DNA from: Streptomyces noursei
GTDB taxonomy: Bacteria > Actinomycetota > Actinomycetes > Streptomycetales > Streptomycetaceae
Assembly: GCF_016917755.1 (NCBI RefSeq)
Contig: NZ_CP070326.1
Location: 9,610,001-9,674,000 of the forward strand
Direction of reading: 5' to 3'
DNA length: 64,000 nt
The translations under genes and the position numbers were made by a program. Shown here in pieces: positions 16,030 through 23,408 of this stretch. Positions within the stretch are counted from its first letter, which is position 1, and every line of letters starts with the position of its first letter. A model generated the notes under the pieces. That model saw nothing but the letters and a program-made list of their open reading frames with translations, was not told the origin of the DNA and did not search any database.

Positions 16030-16173
16030 TCACGTCTGGGATGCGGCACGCTCGCGCAGGTGGGCGACTGTCACCCGAGCTGCGCCGAGGCGAACTTGCA
16101 AGCCGTCGGGAATGAATCTCAGTATCTCGTGGTTGTCGATCAAGCCGGGGTGATCACAGCTGCCCGGCTCCAC
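16030..16173 (-). CDS. small unrecognised ORF or gene remnant (47 aa)
   Basis: A GTG-initiated reading frame of 47 residues, bounded upstream by an in-frame TGA. It includes DHPGLIDNHEILRFIPDGL and VTVAHLRERAASQT, a sequence with natural amino-acid composition and low glycine, unlike the shadow frames around it. It might be the tail of a former gene (the IS5-like element is 450 bp away) or a genuine small protein. I do not recognise the family. No ribosome site is obvious. Confidence 0.22.
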   Translation of the reverse strand: MEPGSCDHPGLIDNHEILRFIPDGLQVRLGAARVTVAHLRERAASQT

Positions 16174-16202
16174 TTGTGCAGTTTTGAGGGAGTGTCAGCA
16201 AC

Positions 16203-16613
16203 ATGTCCGTTACACAGCCTGACGCCGAGCGCGTGCGCGTCTCCGCGGATCCCGACTGGTACGAGTCGGCCGGTATCTCGCTCGGCGTCCGGGTCGGGAA
16301 CTTGGTCTTCACGTCAGGGCAGGCACCGATCGATGCCCAGGGAGCCACGGTCGGCGCCGGGGACTTCGAGACGCAAGCCCGTCAGGCGCTCGCGAATCTG
16401 TCGACGGTCCTCACCAACGCGGGCTCCAGCCTCGCTGACGTGGTCAAGGCGACCGTGTTCGTCACGGACATAGCGCAGCAGGACATCTTTGCCAAGTTGC
16501 GCGCGGAACACTTCCCGGACAAGCCTCACCTCGCGGAGTCGTTCGTAGAGGTCTCCTCACTCGCCAACCCTGAGTGGATGATCGAGATTGAGGCCATCGG
16601 ACTCGTCCGGTGA
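16203..16613 (+). CDS. RidA (YjgF/YER057c/UK114) family protein
   Basis: 136 residues with the trimeric RidA fold: YESAGISLGVRVGNLVFTSG, QARQALANLSTVLTNAGSSL, DVVKATVFVTDIAQQ, and a C-terminal WMIEIEAIGLV. RidA proteins hydrolyse reactive enamines/imines released by PLP enzymes. The Arg that binds substrate carboxylate in true RidA (usually in the (P/A)xRxxxxV(A/S) motif near residue 105) is not seen here; the equivalent stretch reads HLAESFVEVSSL. It is therefore more likely an Rid-like subgroup without imine deaminase activity. ATG 16203 with GGGAG about 9 nt upstream. The IS5-like element starts 15 bp downstream. Confidence 0.85.
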   Translation: MSVTQPDAERVRVSADPDWYESAGISLGVRVGNLVFTSGQAPIDAQGATVGAGDFETQARQALANLSTVLTNAGSSLADVVKATVFVTDIAQQDIFAKLRAEHFPDKPHLAESFVEVSSLANPEWMIEIEAIGLVR

Positions 16614-16627
16614 TGCCGGGTACTCAC

Positions 16628-17605
16628 AGGCTCTTCGGCGGGTTCAAGAGCCAAGCCACAGGTGAATTGCTGCGACGGTCACGGTGCCATGAAAGGTGTA
16701 GGCCCTCTTGCCGAACCTCGTAGCCACCACCCGGAAGTTCTTCAACGCGTTGATCGTCCGCTCAACTTCGACCCTGCGCTTGTAGATCGTCTTGTTCGAA
16801 GCCGGCGGGCCGGCCGCCCCTGCTGCTGCCCCGGCGTTGGCGGTTGGCCCGCTGGTTCTTCGGTTCGGGGATGGTGTGCTTGATCTGGCGTCGTCGCAGG
16901 TAACGACGGTTGCGGCGGGACGAGTACGCCTTGTCGCCACCGAGGTGGTCGGGCCGGGTGCGCGGACGCCCGCCGTCCAGGCGACTGACGCGGATGCGTT
17001 CCATGACCGGGATGAGCTGCGGGGCGTCGCCCCACTGGCCCGGAGTGATCAGCAGCGCCAGAGGGCGGCACCCGCCCTCACCGGCGAAATGAATCTTGCA
17101 GGTCAGGCCCCCGGGAACGTCCGAGTCCCCGAGTCCCTCGTCAGTGCGATGCTGTCGGGGCGTGCGCGTGTGCCTTTTCCCCGCACTCGCGGCGCTGTTC
17201 TGCGGGCCCCGGCGGCATGCTGGTGGGCCCGGCAGGAGGTGGAGTCCACACTCAACCATCGACCAGTCGATCCGGCCCTCCGCGTCGGCGTCGGCCAGGA
17301 CGGCCGCGAAGACCCTGTCCCACGTGCCGTCCGCCGACCAGCGTCTGTGCCGCTGGTACACGGTCTTCCAGGGACCGAAACGCGCGGGCGGATCCCGCCA
17401 GGGCGCCCCGGTGCGCTGCCGGCACAAGACCCCATTGATGATCCTGCGGTGGCTGACCCAACGGCCCCCGCGCCTCCCAGACGTCGGCAGGTGCGGCCTC
17501 AGCCGGAACCACCCGGAACCACTCTGCGTCCGACAGTTCTCCCCGCCCCGTGACCATGCCAACGACCCGAGACCGCGACGGTCACAACATCCGTCGGACA
17601 GGCCC
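16628..17605. mobile_element. degenerate IS5-family insertion sequence
   Basis: About 1 kb carrying a frameshifted DDE transposase on the minus strand. Candidate imperfect terminal inverted repeats: AGGCTCTTCGGCGG at 16628-16641 and, on the opposite strand, GGGCCTGTCCGACGG from 17605 inward to 17591 (10 matches over 15 positions with one gap). The right end directly abuts the stop codon of the oxidoreductase gene (17606). No target duplication is evident. The element is probably immobile on its own. Confidence 0.65.
16644..17557 (-). pseudogene. IS5-type transposase, multiple frameshifts
   Basis: Fragments of one transposase lie in three frames. N-terminal VTGRGELSDAEWFRV is in one frame. 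INGVLCRQRTGAPWRDPPAR and WKTVYQRHRRWSADGTWDRV are in another, and the catalytic Asp region SVDSTSCRAHQHAAGA in a third. GLTCKIHFAGEGGCRPLAL and RPDHLGGDKAYSSRRNRRYL (second Asp) return to the second frame. The C-terminal TIYKRRVEVERTINALKNFR (catalytic Glu) and VATRFGKRAYTFHGTVTVAA are in the third again. At least four frame changes are needed, so no active product is possible. Family assignment rests on these IS5-type motifs. Confidence 0.85.
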
Positions 17606-18526
17606 TCACACCTCCAGGACGATCTTGCCTCGGGTCCGGCCGGCCATGCTGAGCCGGAACGCCTCGGCGGCCTCCTCCAGCGGGAGCGCCGTATCGACCG
17701 GTACGGTCAGCTTCCCCGCGTCCGCGAGGATGGCCAGGGCGGTCAGGTCGGCCGTGTCCGGTCTGACCCACACCATGTGACCGCCCTTCGCCCGGACCTC
17801 GCCGTCGGCGATCGACACCACCCGGCTGCGGTCCTTGAGCACCTCCTGCGAGACGTCCACGGCCCCGCCGCCGACGAAGTCCAGGGCGACGTCGACGCCT
17901 TCGGGCGCCAGGGCGCGCACCCGGTCCGCGAGCCCGTCGCCGTAGGTCACCGGTTCGGCGCCCAGGGACCGCAGGAAGGCGTGGTTGCGCTCGCTGGCCG
18001 TGCCGATCACGCGGGCCCCCTCGGCGACCGCGATCTGGACGGCCAGCGAGCCGACGCCGCCCGCGGCGGCGTGCACCAGCACCAGATCGCCCGCCTTGGT
18101 CCGCGCCCGCTTGAGTGATTGATAGGCCGTCAGCCCGGCGAGCGGGAGCCCGGCGGACTGCTGCCAGCCGAGTGTGTCGGGCTTGCGGGCCAGGGTGCGC
18201 ACCGGCGCGGCGACCAGCTCGGCGTACGTGCCGTGCTGCACCTCGTCCTTGCGGACGTAGCCGATGACTTCGTCGCCCACCGCGTACTCGGTCGCGTCGG
18301 CGCCGACCGCCTCGACCACTCCGGCCACGTCCCACCCGGGAATGAGCGGGAAGTGAACGTGCATCATGCCGTCCAGATAGCCCGCGACGACCTTCCAGTC
18401 GACCGGATTGACGCCGGCGGCGTGCACCCTGATCAGCACCGAGTCCGGCGCGACCTTGGGGTCGGGTTGCTCTGAGTAGGTGAGAACCTCAGGGCCGCCG
18501 TAACTGTTCGCGGTAATTGCCTTCAT
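17606..18526 (-). CDS. NADP-dependent quinone oxidoreductase-like (medium-chain dehydrogenase/reductase)
   Basis: 306 residues of the zinc-independent MDR family. An N-terminal GroES-like domain (MKAITANSYGGPEVL, HAAGVNPVDWKVVAGYLDG, IPGWDVAGVVEAVG) precedes a Rossmann domain with VHAAAGGVGSLAVQIAVAEG (the AxxGGVGxxA nucleotide motif) and a C-terminal GKIVLEV. No structural or catalytic zinc cysteines are present, as in quinone oxidoreductases. ATG 18526 is the canonical start. A perfect palindrome TGGCATATGCCA lies 59 bp upstream, suggesting repressor control. The stop codon touches the end of the IS5-like element, but the protein end looks complete. Confidence 0.87.
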   Translation of the reverse strand: MKAITANSYGGPEVLTYSEQPDPKVAPDSVLIRVHAAGVNPVDWKVVAGYLDGMMHVHFPLIPGWDVAGVVEAVGADATEYAVGDEVIGYVRKDEVQHGTYAELVAAPVRTLARKPDTLGWQQSAGLPLAGLTAYQSLKRARTKAGDLVLVHAAAGGVGSLAVQIAVAEGARVIGTASERNHAFLRSLGAEPVTYGDGLADRVRALAPEGVDVALDFVGGGAVDVSQEVLKDRSRVVSIADGEVRAKGGHMVWVRPDTADLTALAILADAGKLTVPVDTALPLEEAAEAFRLSMAGRTRGKIVLEV

Positions 18527-18584
18527 GTTCGCCACAACGCGTGATGATCCGCGAGGATTCCGCGCCCTTGCGATCTTTTCCAAC

Positions 18585-18596
18585 TGGCATATGCCA
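18585..18596. promoter_or_regulatory. perfect palindrome upstream of the oxidoreductase gene
   Basis: TGGCATATGCCA, a 12-bp perfect palindrome, 59 bp upstream of the oxidoreductase start and just beyond the terminator of the preceding gene. The position fits an operator for a dimeric repressor such as a MarR, HxlR or TetR protein; no such gene is adjacent. Confidence 0.4.
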
Positions 18597-18600
18597 ACCT

Positions 18601-18656
18601 GCGCAGGGGCGCCCCGGGCGGTGCCGTCCTCCCTGCCCGGGGCGCCCCGCCTGCGC
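18601..18656 (-). terminator. strong hairpin terminator of the DUF5107 gene
   Basis: GGGGCGCCCCGGGC (18606-18619) pairs perfectly with GCCCGGGGCGCCCC (18635-18648) over a 15-nt loop, and an outer GCGCAG/CTGCGC pair extends the stem with a 3-nt bulge. It begins at the stop codon of the DUF5107 gene on the minus strand. Confidence 0.75.
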
Positions 18657-20695
18657 TATGCCGTTTCCGCCGGCCGCATCCGGAACTCGTACCGCTCCGG
18701 CAGCGGATGCTCCGCGCGGGCCCGGGCCGCGGTTTCCGTGGTGATCGGACCGTCCCCCGCCACCAGCCGCTCGGCGATGGCGTACCAGGTGTCGCTCAGG
18801 ACCTCGGCGCCCTCCCGCAGATCGGCGATCTCGAAGCCCTCGTCGAAGATCTCGCGCGCCGCCGCCGGCTGTCCCTGGGCGAGCAGGACCTGCGCCGCCA
18901 GGAGGCGGAAGCGGCCGCCCGCGCGCTCGGCGGGGCGCAGCGCCGCCAGCATCCCGGCGGCGGCGTCGGCCCGGTCCACCGCCAGCAGCACGGGCACCGC
19001 CTCCCGGACGAGGGCCGGCAGAGCATCCCGCCAGGGCCGGGCCACCGCCGGATCGTCGGACCCGGCCGAGCCGACGGCACAGTCGAAAGCCTGCGTGAAC
19101 CGGTCGGCGGCGTGCGCGGTCTCGCCCGCCACGGACTCGGCGACGGCCAGGCAGTACAGCGGCAGGCAGCCGGCGCCGTGCGCCAGCGCGCGCTCCCAGC
19201 TGCGGACGGCCTGTGCGCGGTCGTCGGCGTGCCACTGGGCGAGCCCGAGGTGATACTCGACGGCCGGCCCCGGACGGGCGGACTCCAGCAGGTCGCGCCA
19301 GGCCGGGGCGACCGGGGCGGGTCCGGGGACCGGGCCGGCAGCCGGCAGTTCCCCCGTTCTGATCAGCGTCAGCCAGGGCTGCTGCTCGGCACCCAGGGTG
19401 GCCGGCGCGAACGGTGTGCCGGGGAGGTCCAGGCCCGCGCGGGCCACTTCAAGGGCACCCCAGCCGGAGCCGGTGGCCAGTTGCTCCTTCGGCTCCACGT
19501 CCGCGTACGGGAGCCAGGCCGCGTACGCCGCATCGACCTCGTCCCGGGGCAGCACCGCCGCCAGCCGGGATTCCACGGTGCCGCGCGCCGCCGTCCAGTC
19601 CGCGCCGTGGACCTGGGCGGGGTCGGCGTCCAGCGGCCCGTACGCCTCCAGCCAGCTGAACTCCCCACCGGCGTCGAGCGGGACGTGCTCCAGTTGGGTG
19701 CGGGCCAGGCCCGCTTGGATCTCCGCGTAGCCGCCGGTGCCCGGTTCGGTGAGCCAGTGCTGCCAGCGCCGTCCGGCCCGACCGGCGCCCCACAGGAAGA
19801 GCTTGCGGCCGGAGAGCGCGGCGGTGGAGGTCTGCACCAGCCCGCGGCCGTCCCGGTCCAGGGAGGCGATCCAGGGGCGGGCGTCCTCGGGCAGGTCGTA
19901 GAAGTAGTCCGCGGGGAACTCGCTGCGCAACGGGTAGGTCCGGTCGGCTCCGGCGGACTCCGGCACCGGCACGCGCCGCAGCGTGCGCTCGTACCCGAAG
20001 TGCCAGGCCGCCTCGGCCGGAGCCAGTACACGGGTGTGCTCGTCCTCGGGGACGGCGGTGTTGGACCACCAGTACACCGGGGCGGTGTGGTGGTGCGGAT
20101 TGCGGATCCGCACGCCCACGTAGAGGAACTCCGCGCCGTCGGGCAACCACAGGTCCACCTGGAACGGCAGGTCGCGCAGCCGCTCCCACTCCCACAGCCG
20201 CAGCATCTCGCCGCCATCGGGAGCCGGGACCCGGGCGGCGTGCAACGGAGCGCACGAGAGGGTGGTGTGCCCCGTGGCGCCGATGTTCCACTCGATGCCC
20301 CCGGAGAACCACGCCCCGTTGAGTGCGAAGGCGGCGGGCTGCACCACCGGGTTGCGGTAGAGCAGTTCGCGGCCGGTGGGCTTGTGGTGGAGGGAGTACA
20401 CCCGGCCGCCGAGGCCGGGCAGGACGGTGGCGCGCAGCTTGTCGTTCTCGATGACCAGCGCGTCGAGGTCGGTGCGACGACGGTCCCGGCCGTAGCCGTC
20501 GCGCATCCGGGTGGGCAGGATCGAGCGCAGCGGCCGATAGCCGATCTGCCGCGCCATCTCGGCCGGCAGCGCGGTGTCCCGGGGGATCTCGATGCGGTGC
20601 GCGTCTTCGGGGCCGCGCAGCGCGGGCAGTGGGTTGTCCGGGCCGAAGGCGGCCAGGGGAAGGGTCAGGGTGGTGCGTCGCACACTCGTGGCCAC
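18656..20695 (-). CDS. DUF5107 domain protein with TPR-like C-terminus
   Basis: 679 residues, cytosolic. The N-terminal half has a DUF5107 beta-rich domain related to galactose-mutarotase/carbohydrate-binding folds: VLPGLGGRVYSLHHKPTGRE, WFSGGIEWNIGATGHTT, PVYWWSNTAVPEDEHTRVLA. The C-terminal half (from about residue 430) is helical with repeat units such as YHLGLAQWHADDRAQAVRSW and LLAAQVLLAQGQPAAAREIF, typical of tetratricopeptide stacking. The family is thought to act on sugars, but no reaction is proven. GTG 20695 has GAGG about 8 nt upstream. A strong terminator follows directly, so it is transcribed alone. Confidence 0.82.
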   Translation of the reverse strand: MATSVRRTTLTLPLAAFGPDNPLPALRGPEDAHRIEIPRDTALPAEMARQIGYRPLRSILPTRMRDGYGRDRRRTDLDALVIENDKLRATVLPGLGGRVYSLHHKPTGRELLYRNPVVQPAAFALNGAWFSGGIEWNIGATGHTTLSCAPLHAARVPAPDGGEMLRLWEWERLRDLPFQVDLWLPDGAEFLYVGVRIRNPHHHTAPVYWWSNTAVPEDEHTRVLAPAEAAWHFGYERTLRRVPVPESAGADRTYPLRSEFPADYFYDLPEDARPWIASLDRDGRGLVQTSTAALSGRKLFLWGAGRAGRRWQHWLTEPGTGGYAEIQAGLARTQLEHVPLDAGGEFSWLEAYGPLDADPAQVHGADWTAARGTVESRLAAVLPRDEVDAAYAAWLPYADVEPKEQLATGSGWGALEVARAGLDLPGTPFAPATLGAEQQPWLTLIRTGELPAAGPVPGPAPVAPAWRDLLESARPGPAVEYHLGLAQWHADDRAQAVRSWERALAHGAGCLPLYCLAVAESVAGETAHAADRFTQAFDCAVGSAGSDDPAVARPWRDALPALVREAVPVLLAVDRADAAAGMLAALRPAERAGGRFRLLAAQVLLAQGQPAAAREIFDEGFEIADLREGAEVLSDTWYAIAERLVAGDGPITTETAARARAEHPLPERYEFRMRPAETA

Positions 20696-20803
20696 GGCTG
20701 CCTCGCAGGATCGGACCGGACCCCCTCGGCTACGGCGGCCCGCTGTTGACCATGGAACAACGTGATCGGCCGTCTGAACAGGGCACCTGTTGGCCAGGTG
20801 GGG

Positions 20804-21709
20804 TCAGGGTTGCGCAAAGACGCCCTCCAGGAGGTCGGCCAGCAGTACCGCCCCGGATCCGTCGGGGTCGCGGTCCGGGTCGTAGATCGCCACGGTGATC
20901 CCCACGCAGCGCGGGGAGGCGGCCAACGGGGAAAGCAGCGACCGTAGTTCGTCGGTGAACAGGCCGTCGGGGTCGGGGCTGTCCACCGCGGGCATCACGG
21001 AGGGGTCCAGCACGTCCGCGTCCAGATGGATCCAGAAGCCGTCCAGCGGGGAGTTCTGGAGGTGCCGCAGCGCCGCCCGGGCGACCGCTTCGGGGCCGCG
21101 CCGCCGGATCTCGCCGACGTTGGTGCAGCTGATGCCCAGTCGGGCGAGCTCCTCCTGGTCCTCGTCCGCGTCGCGGACCCCGAGGAGGCTCACGTCCTCG
21201 TCGCGGACATACGGGCGCATCCCCTCGATGTCCGTCAGACCGGCCTGACCGCGGCCGGTGATCTGGGCGACGCCCTCTCCGGCCGCGGCGCCGACGGGGC
21301 CGGTCACCTCGGTGTTCCCCGGATGCCGGAAGTCGCCGTGTCCGTCCAGATAGGCCACGCCGTACCGCCCCAGTCGCCGCAGCGCGAGCACCGCGCCGAG
21401 CAGGATGCTGCAGTCGCCACCGAGGACGACCGGGAAGTCGCCGCTGCGCACATGGCCCTGCACCCGGCGGGCGAGCCGCGCGCTGTAGGCGGCGATCGCC
21501 GCGGCGTGGAAGTCCCCGTCTCCCTCGCGCCAGTCCCCCAGGCCGTAACGGGGCGGCACCACCACCCCGCCCTCCAGTGCGCCGAGCCGCCGCAGCAGTC
21601 CCTGTTCCCGCAGCGCTCCGGCGAGCTTGTAGCAACCGGGCACCGCACCGGGTGCGGGCGGCCGCAGTCCCAGGTTGGAGGGGGCATCGATGAGCACGTT
21701 CCGGCGCAT
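20804..21709 (-). CDS. arginase/agmatinase-family protein
   Basis: 301 residues of the ureohydrolase fold. Metal-ligand motifs appear in order: FPVVLGGDCSILLG (normally GGDHS), VAYLDGHGDFR (DxHxD) and FWIHLDADVLDPSVMP (DxDxxDP). Five of the six usual Mn ligands are present; the first His is replaced by Cys. Many actinobacterial arginase-family proteins of unknown substrate carry this GGDC variant, as far as I recall, so hydrolysis of arginine or agmatine should not be assumed. ATG 21709 is preceded 6 nt upstream by TACGAT and no ribosome site, so the transcript is probably leaderless. Divergent from the DUF6204 gene. Confidence 0.83.
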   Translation of the reverse strand: MRRNVLIDAPSNLGLRPPAPGAVPGCYKLAGALREQGLLRRLGALEGGVVVPPRYGLGDWREGDGDFHAAAIAAYSARLARRVQGHVRSGDFPVVLGGDCSILLGAVLALRRLGRYGVAYLDGHGDFRHPGNTEVTGPVGAAAGEGVAQITGRGQAGLTDIEGMRPYVRDEDVSLLGVRDADEDQEELARLGISCTNVGEIRRRGPEAVARAALRHLQNSPLDGFWIHLDADVLDPSVMPAVDSPDPDGLFTDELRSLLSPLAASPRCVGITVAIYDPDRDPDGSGAVLLADLLEGVFAQP

Positions 21710-21715
21710 ACGGCG

Positions 21716-21721
21716 ATCGTA
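21716..21721 (-). promoter_or_regulatory. -10 box of leaderless arginase-family gene
   Basis: On the minus strand, TACGAT then CGCCGT then ATG 21709: a TANNNT -10 element placed 6 nt before the initiation codon. The same TACGAT and spacing occur before the GNAT gene at 23260. Confidence 0.45.
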
Positions 21722-21796
21722 ACGGGCGGCCGGTAAACGGCCGGTCGTTGCAGGAGGTTGCAGGGAAAACCGCGGGCGGTCGGGGGTCCGCACGCA

Positions 21797-21802
21797 TAGC
21801 CT
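21797..21802 (+). promoter_or_regulatory. probable -10 box for the DUF6204 gene
   Basis: TAGCCT in the 138-bp divergent region, about 46 nt before ATG 21848. This would give a leader of some 37-40 nt that contains the GGAAG ribosome site. Confidence 0.35.
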
Positions 21803-21847
21803 CTACTGCTGCACGCCGGAACGCAGACCAGAACGGAAGCGGTGGAG

Positions 21848-22183
21848 ATGGCCACGCAGCACACCTACCGAGTGATCGTCCGCGGCAAGTGGGACCACCT
21901 CACTGCGGAGGCCCGGGCGCAGCTGCTCGCCGAGGTCGACGACCACGGACTCGCCCAGATGAGGTTCACGCCCGAGGGCTCGCTGGCCTACGACGCCGCC
22001 CTGCACGCCTTCAGCTACCGCTACGTCATCGTCTCGGACGCCGCGCTCGGCGAGGAGATGGCCGCCGCGCTCGGCGAGGAGAAGGCGGAGGGCGCGCTGC
22101 AGGCCGCGGGACTGGGCTACCGGGAGCTGCGGGCCACCGCCACCGACATGGACACCATGAAGATCAACCACAAGGACCGGTAG
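21848..22183 (+). CDS. DUF6204 family protein
   Basis: 111 residues: TYRVIVRGKWDHLTAEARAQ, then MRFTPEGSLAYDAALHAFSY, RYVIVSDAALGEE and a C-terminal ATATDMDTMKINHK. The whole length matches a small actinobacterial family of unknown function (DUF6204) with an alternating strand/helix pattern. No catalytic residues or membrane segment are visible. I prefer ATG 21848 over GTG 21842 because GGAAG lies 8 nt before the ATG but only 2 nt before the GTG. It converges with the VOC gene 28 bp away. Confidence 0.75.
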   Translation: MATQHTYRVIVRGKWDHLTAEARAQLLAEVDDHGLAQMRFTPEGSLAYDAALHAFSYRYVIVSDAALGEEMAAALGEEKAEGALQAAGLGYRELRATATDMDTMKINHKDR

Positions 22184-22211
22184 CGGGCCGCGGGCCGCCC
22201 GATGGCGCGCG

Positions 22212-22649
22212 CTATCCCTGCCGTCCCTCCGGGAGCGGCTCGTTGAAGCGCAGCCGGTTGCCGAACGGGTCGGTGAGGGTGAGGCAGGTGCCGAACTCGT
22301 CCTCCTCCAGGCCGGGACGCAGGTACGGGTAGTCCTTGGCGGTCAGTTCGGCGTGCAGGGCGCGCACCCCCGTCAGCTCGACGTACACGGTCGAGCCCGG
22401 GGTCGCATCGCCGTGATGCTCCGAGAGGTGGAGGACCAGGCCGCTCCGGGACACCTGGGTGTAGAGCGGCATTCCGGGTGCGAAGCGGTGCTCCCAGTCG
22501 AGGGTGCAGCCGAGGTAGTCCACGTAGAACTCGTGTGCCTTGGCCACGTCGAAGATCCGGAAGATCGGTACCGCGCTCCGGACGACGACCTCCCCCGACC
22601 GGGTGCCGTCGCCCCCGTTGGTCCTGCCCGTCTCCTTGGGGTCGCTCAC
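22212..22649 (-). CDS. glyoxalase-superfamily (VOC) protein
   Basis: 145 residues: a 25-residue variable N-terminus, then AVPIFRIFDVAKAHEFYVDY, YLGCTLDWEHRFAPGMPLYT, LHLSEHHGDATPGSTVYVEL and CLTLTDPFGNRLRFNEPL. This is the pattern of bleomycin-resistance/glyoxalase-type VOC proteins, with His and Glu at usual ligand positions. Its ATG overlaps the TGA of the upstream acetyltransferase gene (ATGA), so the two are translationally coupled. Substrate unknown; a sequestration-type resistance function is possible. Confidence 0.83.
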   Translation of the reverse strand: MSDPKETGRTNGGDGTRSGEVVVRSAVPIFRIFDVAKAHEFYVDYLGCTLDWEHRFAPGMPLYTQVSRSGLVLHLSEHHGDATPGSTVYVELTGVRALHAELTAKDYPYLRPGLEEDEFGTCLTLTDPFGNRLRFNEPLPEGRQG

Positions 22650-23260
22650 TCCGCCTCGCCGCCTCTCCGGGCGCCCCGGTCCGCCCGGTCGCCTTCCTGG
22701 TCCGCCTGGTCTTCTTCGTCCTCGTGGACCATCTCACGGGTGAGGGCCCAGCGTTCGTGATCGCGCCAGGCGCCGTCGACGAAGAGGAAGTCCGGCGAGA
22801 AGCCCTCCAGACGGAAGCCCGCGCGCTCGACCAGGCGGATCGACTGCTCGTTGGACGGCTGGATGTTGGCCTCCAAGCGGTGCAGACCCAGGGGGCCGAA
22901 GGCGTAGCGGCGCACCAGCCGTAGCCCCTCACTCATCAGGCCCCGGCCGGCGGCGTGGGCGAACACGCCGTAGCCGATGGCGCCGCTGAGGAAGGCGCCG
23001 TGCACGATGTTGTTGACGGTGAGGTAGCCCGCGATCCGTCCGCTGTCGTGCTCGCAGATCAGGAAGCCCTCGCGCAGGGGTTCCTGAAGTCGCGCCAGGT
23101 AGCCGTCGTACGCGGCGTCGGTGCCCGGTGGGAAGAGCCAGGGTCGGTGCAGATCGAGGCTCTGCCGGACGAGGGCGGTGAACTCCTGCCGATCGTCGGC
23201 GGTGAAGCGCCGGATGCCCACCCTGGGGCCACGGGCGAGGTAGTGGTCGGTGCTCGTCAT
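22646..23260 (-). CDS. GNAT family N-acetyltransferase (RimJ/RimL-like)
   Basis: 204 residues: RVGIRRFTADDRQEFTALVR start, IAGYLTVNNIVHGAFLSGAI, GYGVFAHAAGRGLMSEGLRL (acetyl-CoA loop), then LHRLEANIQPSNEQSIRLVE and RAGFRLEGFSPDFLFVDGAW, the RimJ/RimL signature. The C-terminal 25 residues are acidic then basic and low complexity. It is first in a two-gene unit with the VOC protein, joined by an ATGA overlap. The start appears leaderless: TACGAT lies 6 nt before ATG 23260 on the minus strand (complement of 23267-23272). Related enzymes acetylate ribosomal proteins or small amines; the target here is unknown. Confidence 0.85.
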   Translation of the reverse strand: MTSTDHYLARGPRVGIRRFTADDRQEFTALVRQSLDLHRPWLFPPGTDAAYDGYLARLQEPLREGFLICEHDSGRIAGYLTVNNIVHGAFLSGAIGYGVFAHAAGRGLMSEGLRLVRRYAFGPLGLHRLEANIQPSNEQSIRLVERAGFRLEGFSPDFLFVDGAWRDHERWALTREMVHEDEEDQADQEGDRADRGARRGGEAE

Positions 23261-23408
23261 CGGCAGATCGTACGAGGGAGGGGGCCGTGCGGGAGGGCCG
23301 ACTGCCCCGTTTCCCGACGGCCAGGCCGCCCGCGGGCTCCGGACGGGTGCTGACCGGCCGGCCCTGAGTCCGCGGGTGCGTCCCGTGGTGGACGGGAGCG
23401 CGGGGTCG

